A DNA stretch of 64,000 nt from Stentor coeruleus (Eukaryota > Ciliophora > Heterotrichea > Heterotrichida > Stentoridae). Of this stretch, positions 19,851-31,844 are shown in pieces. The notes below the pieces were generated by a model. It ran no database searches and was not told the origin of the DNA. It saw nothing but the letters and a program-made list of their open reading frames with translations. Positions within the stretch are counted from its first letter, which is position 1. The number at the start of each line of letters is the position of its first letter. The stretch lies in assembly GCA_001970955.1 (NCBI GenBank), contig MPUH01000120.1, positions 37,365 through 101,364 on the forward strand, given 5' to 3'. The position numbers and the translations under genes are program-made.

Positions 19851-22800
19851 ATGTGGTTTATATATAAGATTATAATTATGGCCTATCTAGCTTTCTTTAT
19901 GCTGATAAATCACGCTTTAAGCCAGACAATAGCACTGACTGTAAATAATGTTAATGTAATGACTATAAAGAATAAAGATTCTCAGATAAGCTTCAGTTTA
20001 GTATTTGATAATACCACATCAGGAATAACCAATGATGTGAATATCTACTTATCATTATCTCCAGTAAATTCTCTATACACGAGTAAATGGAATATCCTAG
20101 CCACTAAAGGAAGTACAACTTTTACAACTACAGGCAATATATTTATACCATGCAATGGGACTTATAATTTAGTAGCAAATACATCATCAGGGCAATCAAA
20201 TGTTGTAAATATTGTAACAATTTATGATTTTTATTGTTTTGATTTTGTCTTTACAGCAAACAAATCTTCACAGTATTTAAATGAAAGCATTACTTTTAAA
20301 ACTAGTCTTAAAAATCCATGTGGGATTTTGTATTCTGGTCTTTCATTTACAGCTAATGATATATTGTATAGTATGGCAAATAATATATCAATACCCTCAT
20401 CAAGTGGATCAGAATCTTTTGATACTTACTTTCTTACTGAGGGGATGAAAAAAGTTTTTGCTGTGTTTGGTGGATTATTATCGAAAACTGTTGATATTGA
20501 GATTAAAAGCTATTCTTTGAAAATTATTTTATCCGCTACGATTGTAAAAATTATTTAGATGAAATTAGGGGATACACTTGCTATTGAGGTAGATATTGTT
20601 AATAATAATTTAATCTGCAATGATGCAGAAATCAATATGCTTATAGAAATTTTTGAAATCGAATCAAACACCCTAACAACATCAACAAGCCAAACATCAT
20701 CTTATGGAAAATCAACTTTCAATTATCAATTTACCAATTTGCAAACTTACCAAATTAGAGTGACAAGCGCTGGAGCCAAAACGAGCTCAACAAACATTAC
20801 AGTTTCCTTAATATGCTTAAACATTACTATAGATTCAATAGTATTCTCTATATAGCCTTATAAATCCTCATCACAATTTAATATCGAAGTTGATACAGTC
20901 TTTTGTTCAAATCTATCAACGATCTATACATCAGAATCTTATGAAATTTTCTTATCCTTAAACACTTCAGGTACATTTTTAGGTCCTCAATCATCCTCAA
21001 CCCAAAATGGTCAAGCATTTTTCTCAAACATGTCAATAGCTACAACAGGATTATATTCAATAATCGCATCATCTTTATATACAAGTAACATAACTTCACA
21101 AGATATTACAATTCTTTGTGCTAATGTTCAATTAGAAGGAATTTGTACTGATTCTTGTTCATTAGGTTATATCGAAGACAAAGGTATATGCAAAAAAATC
21201 ATCAGCTCTGGTCCTGTTATATCATTTAACTTTTCTGAATTAGGGGAAAATTTTACTGATGCTATCAGTTCTCTTAAAGCTATCCCTGTTAGCAATTTTT
21301 CACAAAGATTTTTGATTGATAATCCTTATGCTGTATATTCAAGAGGAGCTTATTTCCCTGGGGCAAGTGCTTTAGAGATAGATTTGATAAATGAGAGAAT
21401 ATTTAGTAGTGTTTTTACATTGAGTTTTTGGATTAAACAAGATTTAATGTCAGGAACTTTGTTTACAAAAACAGGAGATGGGCAGGTGTTTATAAGAGTT
21501 GGATTTGAAGAACTTACTGTTATTGGGATGGTATTTGCTAATTCACAGAATTTTACTATAAAAACAAGTTCGATAATTTTAGATGGAAATTGGAATCATT
21601 TTTCTATTAGTGTTGAACCTGAAAAGATTAGTGTTGTGGTTAATTCTGGAATTACTGAAGTTTTAGAGACAAATTCAACTTTTTTTGATTGCGAAAACTC
21701 TACTGTGATTATAGGAGCAGATGAAGAATTTACAAGTATTTATCAAGGATTTATATATAATTTTGAAGCTTATAATTATGTTCCAAATATTAAAGAGATG
21801 GTAAAATCAGGTACTAAATGTGGTAAATGCGATTTTTGTCCAATGTCTGGAAGCTGCTTATCAAATTGTGAAGCTGATCAGATTTATGATTCTACTAAAA
21901 AAGCATGTATGTCATGTCCAAAAGAATGTCCAACCTCATGTAAGACTTATGATAATTGTAATATGTGTGCTGATGATTATTGTATTGAATGTACATCTTA
22001 TAACCTTAATTCTTGTACAAAATGTGAAGCACTTTACGAAGTTGAAAACTTATTATGTATTCCTTGTTCCCTTGGCTATTATTATAACCCTGATTCACTA
22101 CATTGTGAACAATGTGATGAAGTTTGCCTTGGATGTTCTTCATATAGCATATGTATATCATGTAAAGACCACAGCAGCCTTACAAAAACAAACACTTGCG
22201 CATGTGACAAAGGATATTCCTATAAACAAATCTGTATTCGTAACATATTTTCAACACAAGCATCTTTAAACAGCGATAATTCAGTAAGTCTTCGCTTTAC
22301 AGAACCTCTTTCATCAACTTTATCTAATGCAGACATATCTTTGTCTATAAACTCTACACTTTTAGCCTTTGAAATAACAGAAAATTCTAAAAAAGATTAT
22401 GTTTTAATTCCTGAATTACCTGATGATCTTAAAAAAAATATGTTATTAACTATTGAAGTTATAAATAATTTGGTTTCTAAAGAAAACTCTCTATGCTCAC
22501 CTGTTAAATATATATTCCAACTTATTGTTACTGAAGATATGATTGTTGCTCAAGAGGTAAAAGCTAAAGCAAAACAGTCTAAAGGGACAGCATCTAGTGG
22601 AAGTACAGCAGGAATTTCTGTAGCTTTTAGTACTGGAATGATGAATTTTGACCCAACATCTTTTTTTGATTTTTTAAATACTGCTGAGATGTATTATGCT
22701 ATTTATTTGACAAATAGCGAGTTGAATCCTATTTTGTCTGAGTTTTTATTAGGATTAAGGGTGCAAGATTTATTGCCTAATATGTTTGGGTATATAGTAA

Positions 22801-23756
22801 GTGCAGAATATGGGGTGCCTATGCCTAAAAAACTAGATAAACTGGGATATAAAAGTAATTTAAGCATATTAAATGCAGGAGTTCAAATAACAACATTGAT
22901 AATATTCTTGTTACTTATTCCTACAATTTTAGTAACGTTTTTTTTCACCTGGTGCAAAAGAAAATTAATTAGAGTTATAAAAAATTTTAGATACAATGTA
23001 TTCCTAAGGTTCTGGCTACAGACTTTTTTTGAATTTTTTATAGTAGCTGGATATGGAATAAAATACAATAAATTCGAAAATGCAGCACAAATTGTGGACT
23101 TTTGTTTATGCATATTGATATATGTAAAGATTATTTAGGGATTCCAATTTTTTGGTTTTTGTGTACTGATTTATGCTATTAGGATAAGATATAAGCTTAA
23201 AACTGCAGAAGAAATCGAGATTTTTTACGAAAGGTACGGAACTTTCTTTGAAGAATTCAAGAATCAAGGCATAAATTTGAAACTATTTTATGTTGTCTAC
23301 ATACTTAGACGTTTATTCCTAGGTCTTTCTATCTTTTTTTCTCCAGACCCAGCTTTTCAAGTATGTGTAGCCATATCTTTTTCAATATCAGTATTTTATA
23401 TATAGATTCCAATATATGTGTTAATCACAAGAGATTTCAAATTATTATCTGCAAATATTTTTCATTTTTTCAATGAGTTGTTAATTGGATCTTATTATTG
23501 CTATATTTTTGTATCAGTACTCTTATCAGATAAAAATATGACAGAAAAACAAGCTTATATGTGTCAATATTTTGTTATGGCAGCTTGGGGGTTAAATGCT
23601 ATACTTACTATTTTCAATACAGTTTTTGGGACTTGCAAAAAGATTAGAGATTGGCTGAGAAAAAGAAAGATTGAGAGATTATCGAAGATTTATCAATTTA
23701 AAACGCATCCTGATACTAAAACCCATGAGAAAACAAATACTGCAGGATTATATTAG
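19851..23756 (+). CDS. Secreted/surface multi-pass protein with LamG-like and Cys-rich repeats (5 exons)
   Basis: Coding exons 19851-20543, 20559-20840, 20856-23123, 23139-23390 and 23406-23756, joined by four 15-nt introns (20544-20558, 20841-20855, 23124-23138, 23391-23405). All are phase 0, and each ends in a TAG that would otherwise stop the frame. The spliced product is 1281 residues. Order: signal peptide (AYLAFFMLINHALSQ), beta-sandwich repeats, a LamG/concanavalin-like domain (FTLSFWIKQDLMSGTLFTK...WNHFSISVE), furin-like Cys-rich repeats (CPKECPTSCKTYDNC, CDEVCLGCSSYSIC), then several membrane segments from about residue 940 to 1230 and a basic cytosolic tail. This layout is common among ciliate surface receptor-like or channel-like proteins of unknown function. 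Confidence 0.85.
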
Positions 23757-24112
23757 ATATAAGGTTTTAGTAATAGTTTAAGATATTAGATGATTTGTTT
23801 ATATATGTAATATTTTAAAGATTATTATAAATTTGATTATAGAGTTATAAAAAAATCGATTTGTTATCAATTTTTAATGAGTTGATTATAAATTCAGCTG
23901 AGAATTCTTAACACCTTAGCCTCCTCTACACAACTTAATAATCTTCCCAACACCTATTTTTTTTTTCACCCAAATTAAAATTAGCCCACATAGCCCATCC
24001 CCATCTATAATCTTCCTAAATCTTCCAATCCCAAAACCAGCATAATCTCTTCTCTCATCTTCATCCTTCTCGCAAAAACCCCTGATTCTTGACCTTTCTA
24101 TTTACTATATAA
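23757..24112. other. Intergenic, strongly C-rich 5' flank
   Basis: Right half is extremely C-rich relative to G on the + strand (24001-24060 has 21 C and 1 G). No exon or repeat seen. Confidence 0.5.
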
Positions 24113-27100
24113 ATGTATTTATCTTATATCCTACTAATCTATCAAGTCCAAAGCCTAGGCTTTGACCAACTAGGGACAATCTGGCCAGCAGGTTCTTTAC
24201 CAATCTCCAACTCCTATACAAACCTTAAAAAAACTAGTGACTATACTTTTACATTTTCCTTAGACCATTCCTTAGACTCAAATTCAAAAATCACAGTCAA
24301 ATTCCCATCCCAATTCATTTCAAATCTAGGGATCTCATTATGTTTAAGTTCTTTAGGTACTTGTACAGTCTCAGACAGAACCGTTACGACAACTTTATCC
24401 TCTCCTTTATACCGAAATCGTATAACCTCTCTAATAATTTACAATATAAACAACCCAGATAAAGAAGGAGGTACAGGGAATTTTGAACTTAAATCATGGA
24501 AAGGGAATAATTTAATAGATTCAAATAGTATATTTGGAGTAGCTGGGATATCTCAAGCTATAGGATCATTATTATCAGCAGGACTTAGTATTATAGAAGA
24601 TGATAGTTCTATAGCAGGGGCAACTTCTAGATATGAGTTTAAATTCAGATTATATCGACCTTTAGATGCTTGGAATTGGATAAGATTTACATTCCCAAAT
24701 TCTGGTTTTGAGTTCGCATCAAACCCGACATGCACATCTTTTAATATTGAAGGATATTCAATTGTAGGGAATCTAACATGCTTTTATGAGAATTCAAGGG
24801 TAACACTTGTGGGGATTAGTGAAGAAATACCTGCTTTTAAACATGTGGGTGTTAGGATTACTGTAAAAAATCCACCTTATGCGATTGTGACTGGAACTTT
24901 TGCTATTGAAACTGGGAAAAATGGCACTTTGACAGTTTATGATGAGAAATTCGATATTGAAGGAGTAACTATTTCCCCTGGGCTTATTACCCAGATATCT
25001 TTAGTTCCAGCGAATTCTTCAGTGATACTTGCTAGAGATAAAGAAGTTTTATATAGACTTACATTTTTATCTAGCAATAATATACCTAATGGGGGAATTA
25101 TTCAGATTATTGGGACTTATTATTTTGCAATGACTGGAATTTATTATATTGAATATGGAATCGATGATGTTGACTTTGATAACCCTGCAATTTGTAGTTA
25201 TGATTCTTTAACTTATACTTTAACTATAAGTTCATTTATACAAGAAAATCCAAGATTAGTGTCTTTGTTGATATCTTTGAAAAATCCTTCAATTGCTGGA
25301 GTTAGTGATCCATTGATTATTAGGACTTTGAAATCTGATGGTGTTACAATTATTGATGAAAATACTGATGAGGCTTTTGTTTATGTTGATGAAATAACTT
25401 CGCCAAGTTCATCATCAGTGACGTTTCCTCTTGGAAATCAGGCTACTGGACTTGCTATTAATTTTAAAATCAACTTTGCCCCACAGTATGAAGTTCCAGC
25501 TTTAGGATATGTTGTATTTACTGTTCCATATGGGTTTTCCTCAATATCATATAGTCAGACTTGTTATGCTAAACCAACTAATGAACTTGAGCTGAGTTCC
25601 CCAAGTTGTTTTTATCTAAATGGCAAAGTTACAATTCAATTATACTCTGATGCTACAGGATCCTATGGTAAATTCGAAGCTGGGATACAATCATATGTGC
25701 GAATAACCACTCTCATATCTCCAAAAACCAGTGGGACCTATCTCTTCGACTACAGCACATACAGTAAAACTTATGACCTAATAGAAACCGGTACAGCCAT
25801 AGGTCTTTTAAGTGCATCTTCAATAACCCCAACAATAACTTTAATCCATGCAGCAATGTCAACACCAACAATAATTGAATTCCAATTCACAACAAGTAAA
25901 CAAATCCCATCAGGAATAACCCCTAGTATCACAACTGATCTTATAGGTTTTATTGAACTACAATTCCCAACCTACAACGGTGCATCTAATCTTTTTGCAA
26001 TCAATCTTGGGTTAACATCTACTTCAGTACCATGTTCAGGTATATCAGGTATAGATAAATCTATAACTTGTTTTATAACCTCATCCCCATCAAGTCCATC
26101 AACACCTGTTTATATCCAAATCTCAGGTTTTTCTGAAATATCCTCAGGAACTTTAGTAAAAATTTATGTATCAGGGATAAAATATGTAAGTACAGCTAAT
26201 GCCCCAACTTTTATTATTACAACCTATAAAAAATACAATCGTGTTAGATACGATCTTGAAACAGGATCAGCAATAGGACCTATAGGACAAGTACTTCCAG
26301 CAGTAACTCTTTCAGGATCAAGTTTAACCCTTTCTGATAAAACAGTCTTACATACAGCAACTTTATCTACAGGAACATCATTTACAACAACAGTAGCATC
26401 AGGTGCTATAACCCCATATATACTTATACATATATACATATCTCATGATCAAGGATATTGTAATAATGCAAGTATATCTTGTTATTTAGATAGTGTTTTA
26501 TATACATGTACATGTTATCAAGGTGCTGATATGGTTCTTATACCTTTATCTAGTTCTTATCTTGCAGCTAGTCATACAATACAAATTGTTGGTATTGTAA
26601 ACCCTGAATCTGTTCCTTTAGTTAATGATGATCTTTATTATTATATAATAGGTGGAAATAGTGTTAAACAATATATATCGTTTTCTGGACAGATACCTAA
26701 ACTTAACGCTGGAGGATTTAGTAAAACAAAAATAACCCCAGGCGAACTTGGACAAGGGTATGTTTTTGTATCTTATTCAGTGTTATTAGTTCCTAATCAT
26801 TATATACCAAAAGGTGGGTCTATACAAATTGTTTTCCCTTCAGAATACACTTTATCTTCTAGTAATCCTAAACCAACCTGTTATACTAATTATTTAAAAG
26901 CTATAAGTTCAGATATCACTTGTAGTTTGAGTTCAAATACTTTTACTATTACTGGTTTTCAGGAAGTTCATGCAGAAAATGTTGTTGTTGTTTTTATTAA
27001 AGGGATACAAAATCCTTCACAAACATCATCAGGACAGTTTTCTATAAGTACTTTAAATACTGCTGGGAGGTATATTGATCAGAATACTCTTGCTGGAGGA

Positions 27101-30094
27101 CTTTCTTATATAAGTTTATGGCAAATTCAGACTATTGAGTATTTAGAAATTGATGTTTTCCCTACTAATGCTAATGCTACGGCAGAATATAGTTTTAAGT
27201 TTACACCTAGTACTTTTATGGGTGCTGGTGCGGTTATTAAGATTGATTTCCCGTTACAACAGTTTGGAAATCTACCAAGCAGTCCAGTATGTAGGGTATC
27301 AGGTGAAGTTTTTACATTTGCCAGTTGTACAACTTCAGCTAGTGATTTGTATTTTGTTACTGATACAGACCTCCCGTATAAACCGATAATTTTTTCAGTT
27401 ATTGGATTAGTGAATTTTGATGAAGGAACTAGTCAGAATTTTGTCATCACTACAGCATATGATGGAGTAACACTTCAAAGCACAGGAACTGCAACAAGCC
27501 AAGTTACAGCGAAAACTACTGCTCAAGCTGGGACATTAAAAGTATCGAACATAATTTTCTATCCTATGAATGAAGGTGAAGAAGCGACATATGAATTTTA
27601 TTTTTCCCCAATAACAAGTATTAGTGAAAATGAAAATATTATTATAAAATTCCCTTTAACTTATGATCATCGAGTTGGGGATAATATAAAATGTTGGGCA
27701 ACAGGTCTTCAAGGGTATTTAGAATGTTATTTACTTCATGCTTATACTTTAATTGTCACAAAACATGACCCTTTTGATTGCACCAGCTGCGAAATTGCCC
27801 TTTTTATTAGTGGGATTATTAATCCTTTGCAAGGATCAACAGGACAGTTTTTTATTGGAATTTTACATGAAGACTATTTTATTGAATTAAATGAGTATTC
27901 TGGGAGTTTGACTATTATTTCAGCTCCAGATTATGCAGAAGTTATTCATAGCCGTACTGATAACTTATATGCAAGATATACTCAAACTTTCTCTTTTAAT
28001 ATAACTTGTAATGATACTATACCTACAACTTCAAGTGGTGGGGAAGTATGGGTAAGTTTCCCTGAAGACTATGTTTTAGAAGACAGTTATATAACATGTC
28101 GAAGCAGTGATTTCTGGGCAACAGGGGTACCTAAATGTGAAATCGATAACCAGAAACTAAAAATTACAGGCCAAGAGGCAGAATATACCGGCAACCTAAT
28201 TCTCTACCTTGACAGCGTGCCAAACCCTCTACACAACATCCTAGCAGGATCAATAAATCTTGAAGTTTACGATGGTTTCAATAGAAAAATCCTAGCTCGT
28301 AGTTACCCAAACCTAGACCCAACACGTTTTCAATACGAATACCCAGGGCCATTAATCCTCATAAACAATGACTTATCATTTTCTGTCCGTAGAGGAACAG
28401 TATCTAAATTTATCCCAATAACCCTAGATTATCCTTGTGCATTAAATCTAACTCTAATCGCAACATCAGCAAGTTTTATATTTATACCAGAACAAATTTC
28501 CTTATACATAGGTGATTTATTAACAACATTTCGAGTAAGTATTCCTTATGATACAGAAGATAAAGATTATATAATAACTTGGTCTATACTTGGAGAAACT
28601 AATCCTCTATTTTATACCCCTATATTGAAAAGTAAGTTTACTGTAGTCAAAGATACACTTGAGAAAATTTATATTGATAGTATCATGCCTATACCTAGAG
28701 GGGCAAATTCTTTACCTGTATATATAACCCTTACTGCAGGACCTAATAGTGATATAACTATACATTTATCTTTACCTGACTCAGTCTCTGGAATTGAAAT
28801 ATCTAATAAAGATCAAGTATTCGAAGCTGGAGTTTATATATTAAACTTCACCCTTTCTGTATCAGCTGATGTTCTTATAAACGAAACCTCATTACAAGTT
28901 TTAATTGATGGGACAAATGCTGAAGCTTATCAACTTGTAACAAACATTTTACCTTTTGAGATTTTCACAGATACTACAGGACCACAAGTTCTTGGTGCTG
29001 GGGTTGTTGAAACTTCAAGAACATGGGCTTTATTTACTATAACAACAAATAAATATTGTTGGTGTTATTATGCTTATGCTTTAAAAGGTACACAAATCCC
29101 ATCTTTTAAAGAGACAAAAAATCAAGGACCACCTAAATACCCTAGTACACAAATAAAATATGGAAATACTCATGTTGATACAACAACAACATTGAATTTA
29201 AATGTTACAGGACTTAGAGCTGGGAATAGATATACAATATTTTTTTGGGCTGAAGATCTTTCTGGTAAATCTAGTGATTATTGTCAACAATTAGATTTTG
29301 ATACAGATTTTATATACCCAACAGCTGAAGTTGATTTGAAATTCAAACAAATCTATCTTAACGATGTAGAAATTGCAAAAACCAGTGCGGTTATACAGTT
29401 ATATTTAAGTCTTCATGATTGGAGACTTGGGGAAAATCCTTATAATACTCTACAAATGGATCCAAACAAGTTATATTCTTCTAATGCTGAATGGCCTGTT
29501 GTTAGTTTTTATATTTATGATAAACCTGATTCAGAAGCATATCCAGAACCTATTTTTATGGTTAAAAGATTACAGGGATTACAAAAAAGTTTTGAAAATA
29601 AACTTAATAATTTTGACACAAGTTATGATATTACAGGGAATACGGTTGTTGTTGATTCTTGTGTATATGAAGAAATGCCACATATTGTTAATAAATCAAG
29701 TAGTTATCAATATATTGGACTTACAGCCAGTTTAGTTGAAGATGGGTATATTTATGCTGTTGCTTTATTAGCGGATACTGACCCTGGGTATCCTTTTTCT
29801 TTTCAGGTTGTTCTTGGGAATGATTTGTGGAACCGTCCAGCTTTGAGTGTTTTTACTAATGCTTCAGCTGGAGCTGAAGCGAATTTTACGTTTAGTCAAG
29901 TCGATCATAATACAAGCTATCATATTTATGTTATTTGTACTAATGATAACCCTGGGTATCCTGAACCGATTAAAGATAGTTCGGTCGTTAAAATTGAATG
30001 GAGAACTGCGGCTAAACCTAGTCCGATACCTTTTAGTATTGATGATGCTGTGGTTTTGTGTCAGGTTTTAACTTTTTATTTGATTTTATTGTAG
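24113..30094 (+). CDS. Giant secreted beta-repeat surface protein
   Basis: 1993 residues in one frame. N-terminal signal peptide (YLSYILLIYQVQSLG). About ten repeats of 130-180 residues follow. Each opens with a strand such as YTFTFSL, YEFKFRL or YSFKFTP, continues with IPxGGxIxIxFPxxY, has one Cys pair, and closes with IxGIxNPxxxxxGxFxI and a variable Asp/Asn segment. After about residue 1420 the repeat gives way to other beta domains, one Fn3-like (GLRAGNRYTIFFWAEDLSGK). The last 20 residues are hydrophobic (CQVLTFYLILL) with no basic tail, as in GPI-anchor signals. Inference: a GPI-anchored surface coat or adhesion protein. It follows another surface protein gene in tandem. Confidence 0.82.
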   Translation: MYLSYILLIYQVQSLGFDQLGTIWPAGSLPISNSYTNLKKTSDYTFTFSLDHSLDSNSKITVKFPSQFISNLGISLCLSSLGTCTVSDRTVTTTLSSPLYRNRITSLIIYNINNPDKEGGTGNFELKSWKGNNLIDSNSIFGVAGISQAIGSLLSAGLSIIEDDSSIAGATSRYEFKFRLYRPLDAWNWIRFTFPNSGFEFASNPTCTSFNIEGYSIVGNLTCFYENSRVTLVGISEEIPAFKHVGVRITVKNPPYAIVTGTFAIETGKNGTLTVYDEKFDIEGVTISPGLITQISLVPANSSVILARDKEVLYRLTFLSSNNIPNGGIIQIIGTYYFAMTGIYYIEYGIDDVDFDNPAICSYDSLTYTLTISSFIQENPRLVSLLISLKNPSIAGVSDPLIIRTLKSDGVTIIDENTDEAFVYVDEITSPSSSSVTFPLGNQATGLAINFKINFAPQYEVPALGYVVFTVPYGFSSISYSQTCYAKPTNELELSSPSCFYLNGKVTIQLYSDATGSYGKFEAGIQSYVRITTLISPKTSGTYLFDYSTYSKTYDLIETGTAIGLLSASSITPTITLIHAAMSTPTIIEFQFTTSKQIPSGITPSITTDLIGFIELQFPTYNGASNLFAINLGLTSTSVPCSGISGIDKSITCFITSSPSSPSTPVYIQISGFSEISSGTLVKIYVSGIKYVSTANAPTFIITTYKKYNRVRYDLETGSAIGPIGQVLPAVTLSGSSLTLSDKTVLHTATLSTGTSFTTTVASGAITPYILIHIYISHDQGYCNNASISCYLDSVLYTCTCYQGADMVLIPLSSSYLAASHTIQIVGIVNPESVPLVNDDLYYYIIGGNSVKQYISFSGQIPKLNAGGFSKTKITPGELGQGYVFVSYSVLLVPNHYIPKGGSIQIVFPSEYTLSSSNPKPTCYTNYLKAISSDITCSLSSNTFTITGFQEVHAENVVVVFIKGIQNPSQTSSGQFSISTLNTAGRYIDQNTLAGGLSYISLWQIQTIEYLEIDVFPTNANATAEYSFKFTPSTFMGAGAVIKIDFPLQQFGNLPSSPVCRVSGEVFTFASCTTSASDLYFVTDTDLPYKPIIFSVIGLVNFDEGTSQNFVITTAYDGVTLQSTGTATSQVTAKTTAQAGTLKVSNIIFYPMNEGEEATYEFYFSPITSISENENIIIKFPLTYDHRVGDNIKCWATGLQGYLECYLLHAYTLIVTKHDPFDCTSCEIALFISGIINPLQGSTGQFFIGILHEDYFIELNEYSGSLTIISAPDYAEVIHSRTDNLYARYTQTFSFNITCNDTIPTTSSGGEVWVSFPEDYVLEDSYITCRSSDFWATGVPKCEIDNQKLKITGQEAEYTGNLILYLDSVPNPLHNILAGSINLEVYDGFNRKILARSYPNLDPTRFQYEYPGPLILINNDLSFSVRRGTVSKFIPITLDYPCALNLTLIATSASFIFIPEQISLYIGDLLTTFRVSIPYDTEDKDYIITWSILGETNPLFYTPILKSKFTVVKDTLEKIYIDSIMPIPRGANSLPVYITLTAGPNSDITIHLSLPDSVSGIEISNKDQVFEAGVYILNFTLSVSADVLINETSLQVLIDGTNAEAYQLVTNILPFEIFTDTTGPQVLGAGVVETSRTWALFTITTNKYCWCYYAYALKGTQIPSFKETKNQGPPKYPSTQIKYGNTHVDTTTTLNLNVTGLRAGNRYTIFFWAEDLSGKSSDYCQQLDFDTDFIYPTAEVDLKFKQIYLNDVEIAKTSAVIQLYLSLHDWRLGENPYNTLQMDPNKLYSSNAEWPVVSFYIYDKPDSEAYPEPIFMVKRLQGLQKSFENKLNNFDTSYDITGNTVVVDSCVYEEMPHIVNKSSSYQYIGLTASLVEDGYIYAVALLADTDPGYPFSFQVVLGNDLWNRPALSVFTNASAGAEANFTFSQVDHNTSYHIYVICTNDNPGYPEPIKDSSVVKIEWRTAAKPSPIPFSIDDAVVLCQVLTFYLILL

Positions 30095-31844
30095 TTAAGT
30101 TGATTTTTTATGAGAAATTTTGATAGAAGTTGTAGTTTGTGGATGGTTTATGTGTTTATTGTATGCTTTTTAAGATTTTTAAAATAATAAATAGTATGTG
30201 TAGAAAATAAGGAATAGATAAAATGCTTAAAAAAAAAGTTAGAATGATAATAATGCAGTGAGTGAGTTGGGTAAGTTTTTCTAGTGAGTTTGGCCAAGTT
30301 AGTGTTATTAAGTAGTTCAGGGTACACAGGGTATATATTGGTGTATATCAAAAAAAGTAATAAATTGTATTTAGTGTCATTTAAAACCATATAAACATTA
30401 TCCCTCAATAGCAATATACTATTAACAACTAAATAATCCTAACTTATAAATCTAATATACAAAAATGTGATTAACTTTATCAACCAATATCGAATATAAA
30501 ATTTTAAAACAAAATATCAAAATTTTATTTTATTTTAAACTATCCCTATCAAGGTTTTGCATATACTCCTAAATGATTTCAACTCTTATATAAATAATAA
30601 AATTAAAGCATAATCCACTGGCAAGTAAAAGGTTATGTCATATTAGAAAAATGAGTAAAATAGAATTAGAACTTAACTCAAAATGTGGGATGACTTGAAC
30701 ATTCAGTGTTATAGGTTCGAAACCCTATAAACAATCACCTCTTGTATCCTAGCAAACTTTCTTTTTTCATGGATTTTTATAATCCCTATCAAATATTTGC
30801 ATATTTCCTTAGTTTTTTCTAATATAAAAAGATAACTTCTTCTTGGTATAAAATAAGATTTAAACCCATCTCTATAATGTTCTACACAAAATGTGATGAA
30901 TTTAACCATTTGTTCTTTTGAACTTTGTATATATGTTTACCTTTGGTATTTCAACTTTGAGTTTAATAAAAAATTTTAGTTGTTTATCTGAAATTTCAAT
31001 TCTCTTACCTTTATGTAAGAAAAAACACATTTTTATCTTCACTTTACCTGGATATTGTTTGAGTTCATATAAGTGTTTAAGGTAGGCAATGGTAGTTTTT
31101 ATTCCAAAAGTTTTTTTTGAAACTTGTTGTAAATAGGATTCAAAATCAAGGTTGAAAATACCTAAAATTATTTTTTGTTAGGAAGATATGAGAGGTGGTA
31201 AGTTTTTGGAAATATATGATGTAAAAGTAACATATGCCTAACATTTGGGAATCTAATTTGATTATGAGCTAATAGTCAAACAGCCACGGAAACTTTTTTT
31301 ATCCATGATTATTTCATTCTTGGAATGCATTTAATTTAAAATATAATCATAATACACTATTGTAAAGTCTATTATAAGTGATTTTTCGATATAAAAATTA
31401 TCGCTTTCCAAACTTAACTTATAAACAAACATCAAATTTTAAATTTAAATATAAGCATCATATATTTTCCCCTATAAAAACATCTTCCAAATCTATTAAA
31501 AAATTCTCACCATGATTTCTATTTTCCTCCAACTAAGATTATTGTAAAATTGCATCCAAAATATAAATAAAAATCAAATCTAATACTCATTAATCACTCT
31601 TATACTATCAAAAAAAAAAATTCTTCATAAAACCAATTCATAAAACATAAAAAAATTCTATTCAAAAATTTCATATGAAAAACTTTTGCTATTATAATAG
31701 CAACCCAAAACCCAAATATTTTCTTTTATCTTTTGTTCTGAAGTAAAATCTATAATAATTATTTCAACAAATAATAGCCATCCACTGGCAAAATGGAACA
31801 TTCTAGATCAGATAAATTTTCGTAATCTTGAACTTAACATAATA
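30095..31844. other. Long intergenic stretch
   Basis: 1.75 kb. Starts with the strongly G-rich 3' flank of the surface gene (30121-30180: 15 G, 1 C) and ends with the C/A-rich 5' flank of the DnaJ gene. The only coding-like piece is the possible gene remnant at 30709-31177 (- strand). A T-loop-like motif near 30715 is not part of a foldable tRNA. Confidence 0.5.
30709..31177 (-). pseudogene. Possible decayed gene, family unknown
   Basis: On the - strand two adjoining open stretches in different frames read as protein-like sequence: FNLDFESYLQQVSKKTFGIK and TIAYLKHLYELKQYPG first, then VKFITFCVEHYRDGFKSYFI and LEKTKEICKYLIGIIKIHEK. There is no ATG for the first and a one-base-class frame shift between them; no 15-16 nt intron restores the frame. 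Amino-acid composition is normal for this genome. It could be a pseudogene, a gene with an unusual intron, or chance. Confidence 0.3.

Noticed and set aside
30690-30740. tRNA-like T-arm (GGTTCGAAACC)
   Set aside because: The loop would have to be 8 nt and no acceptor, D or anticodon arms can be drawn around it on either strand.
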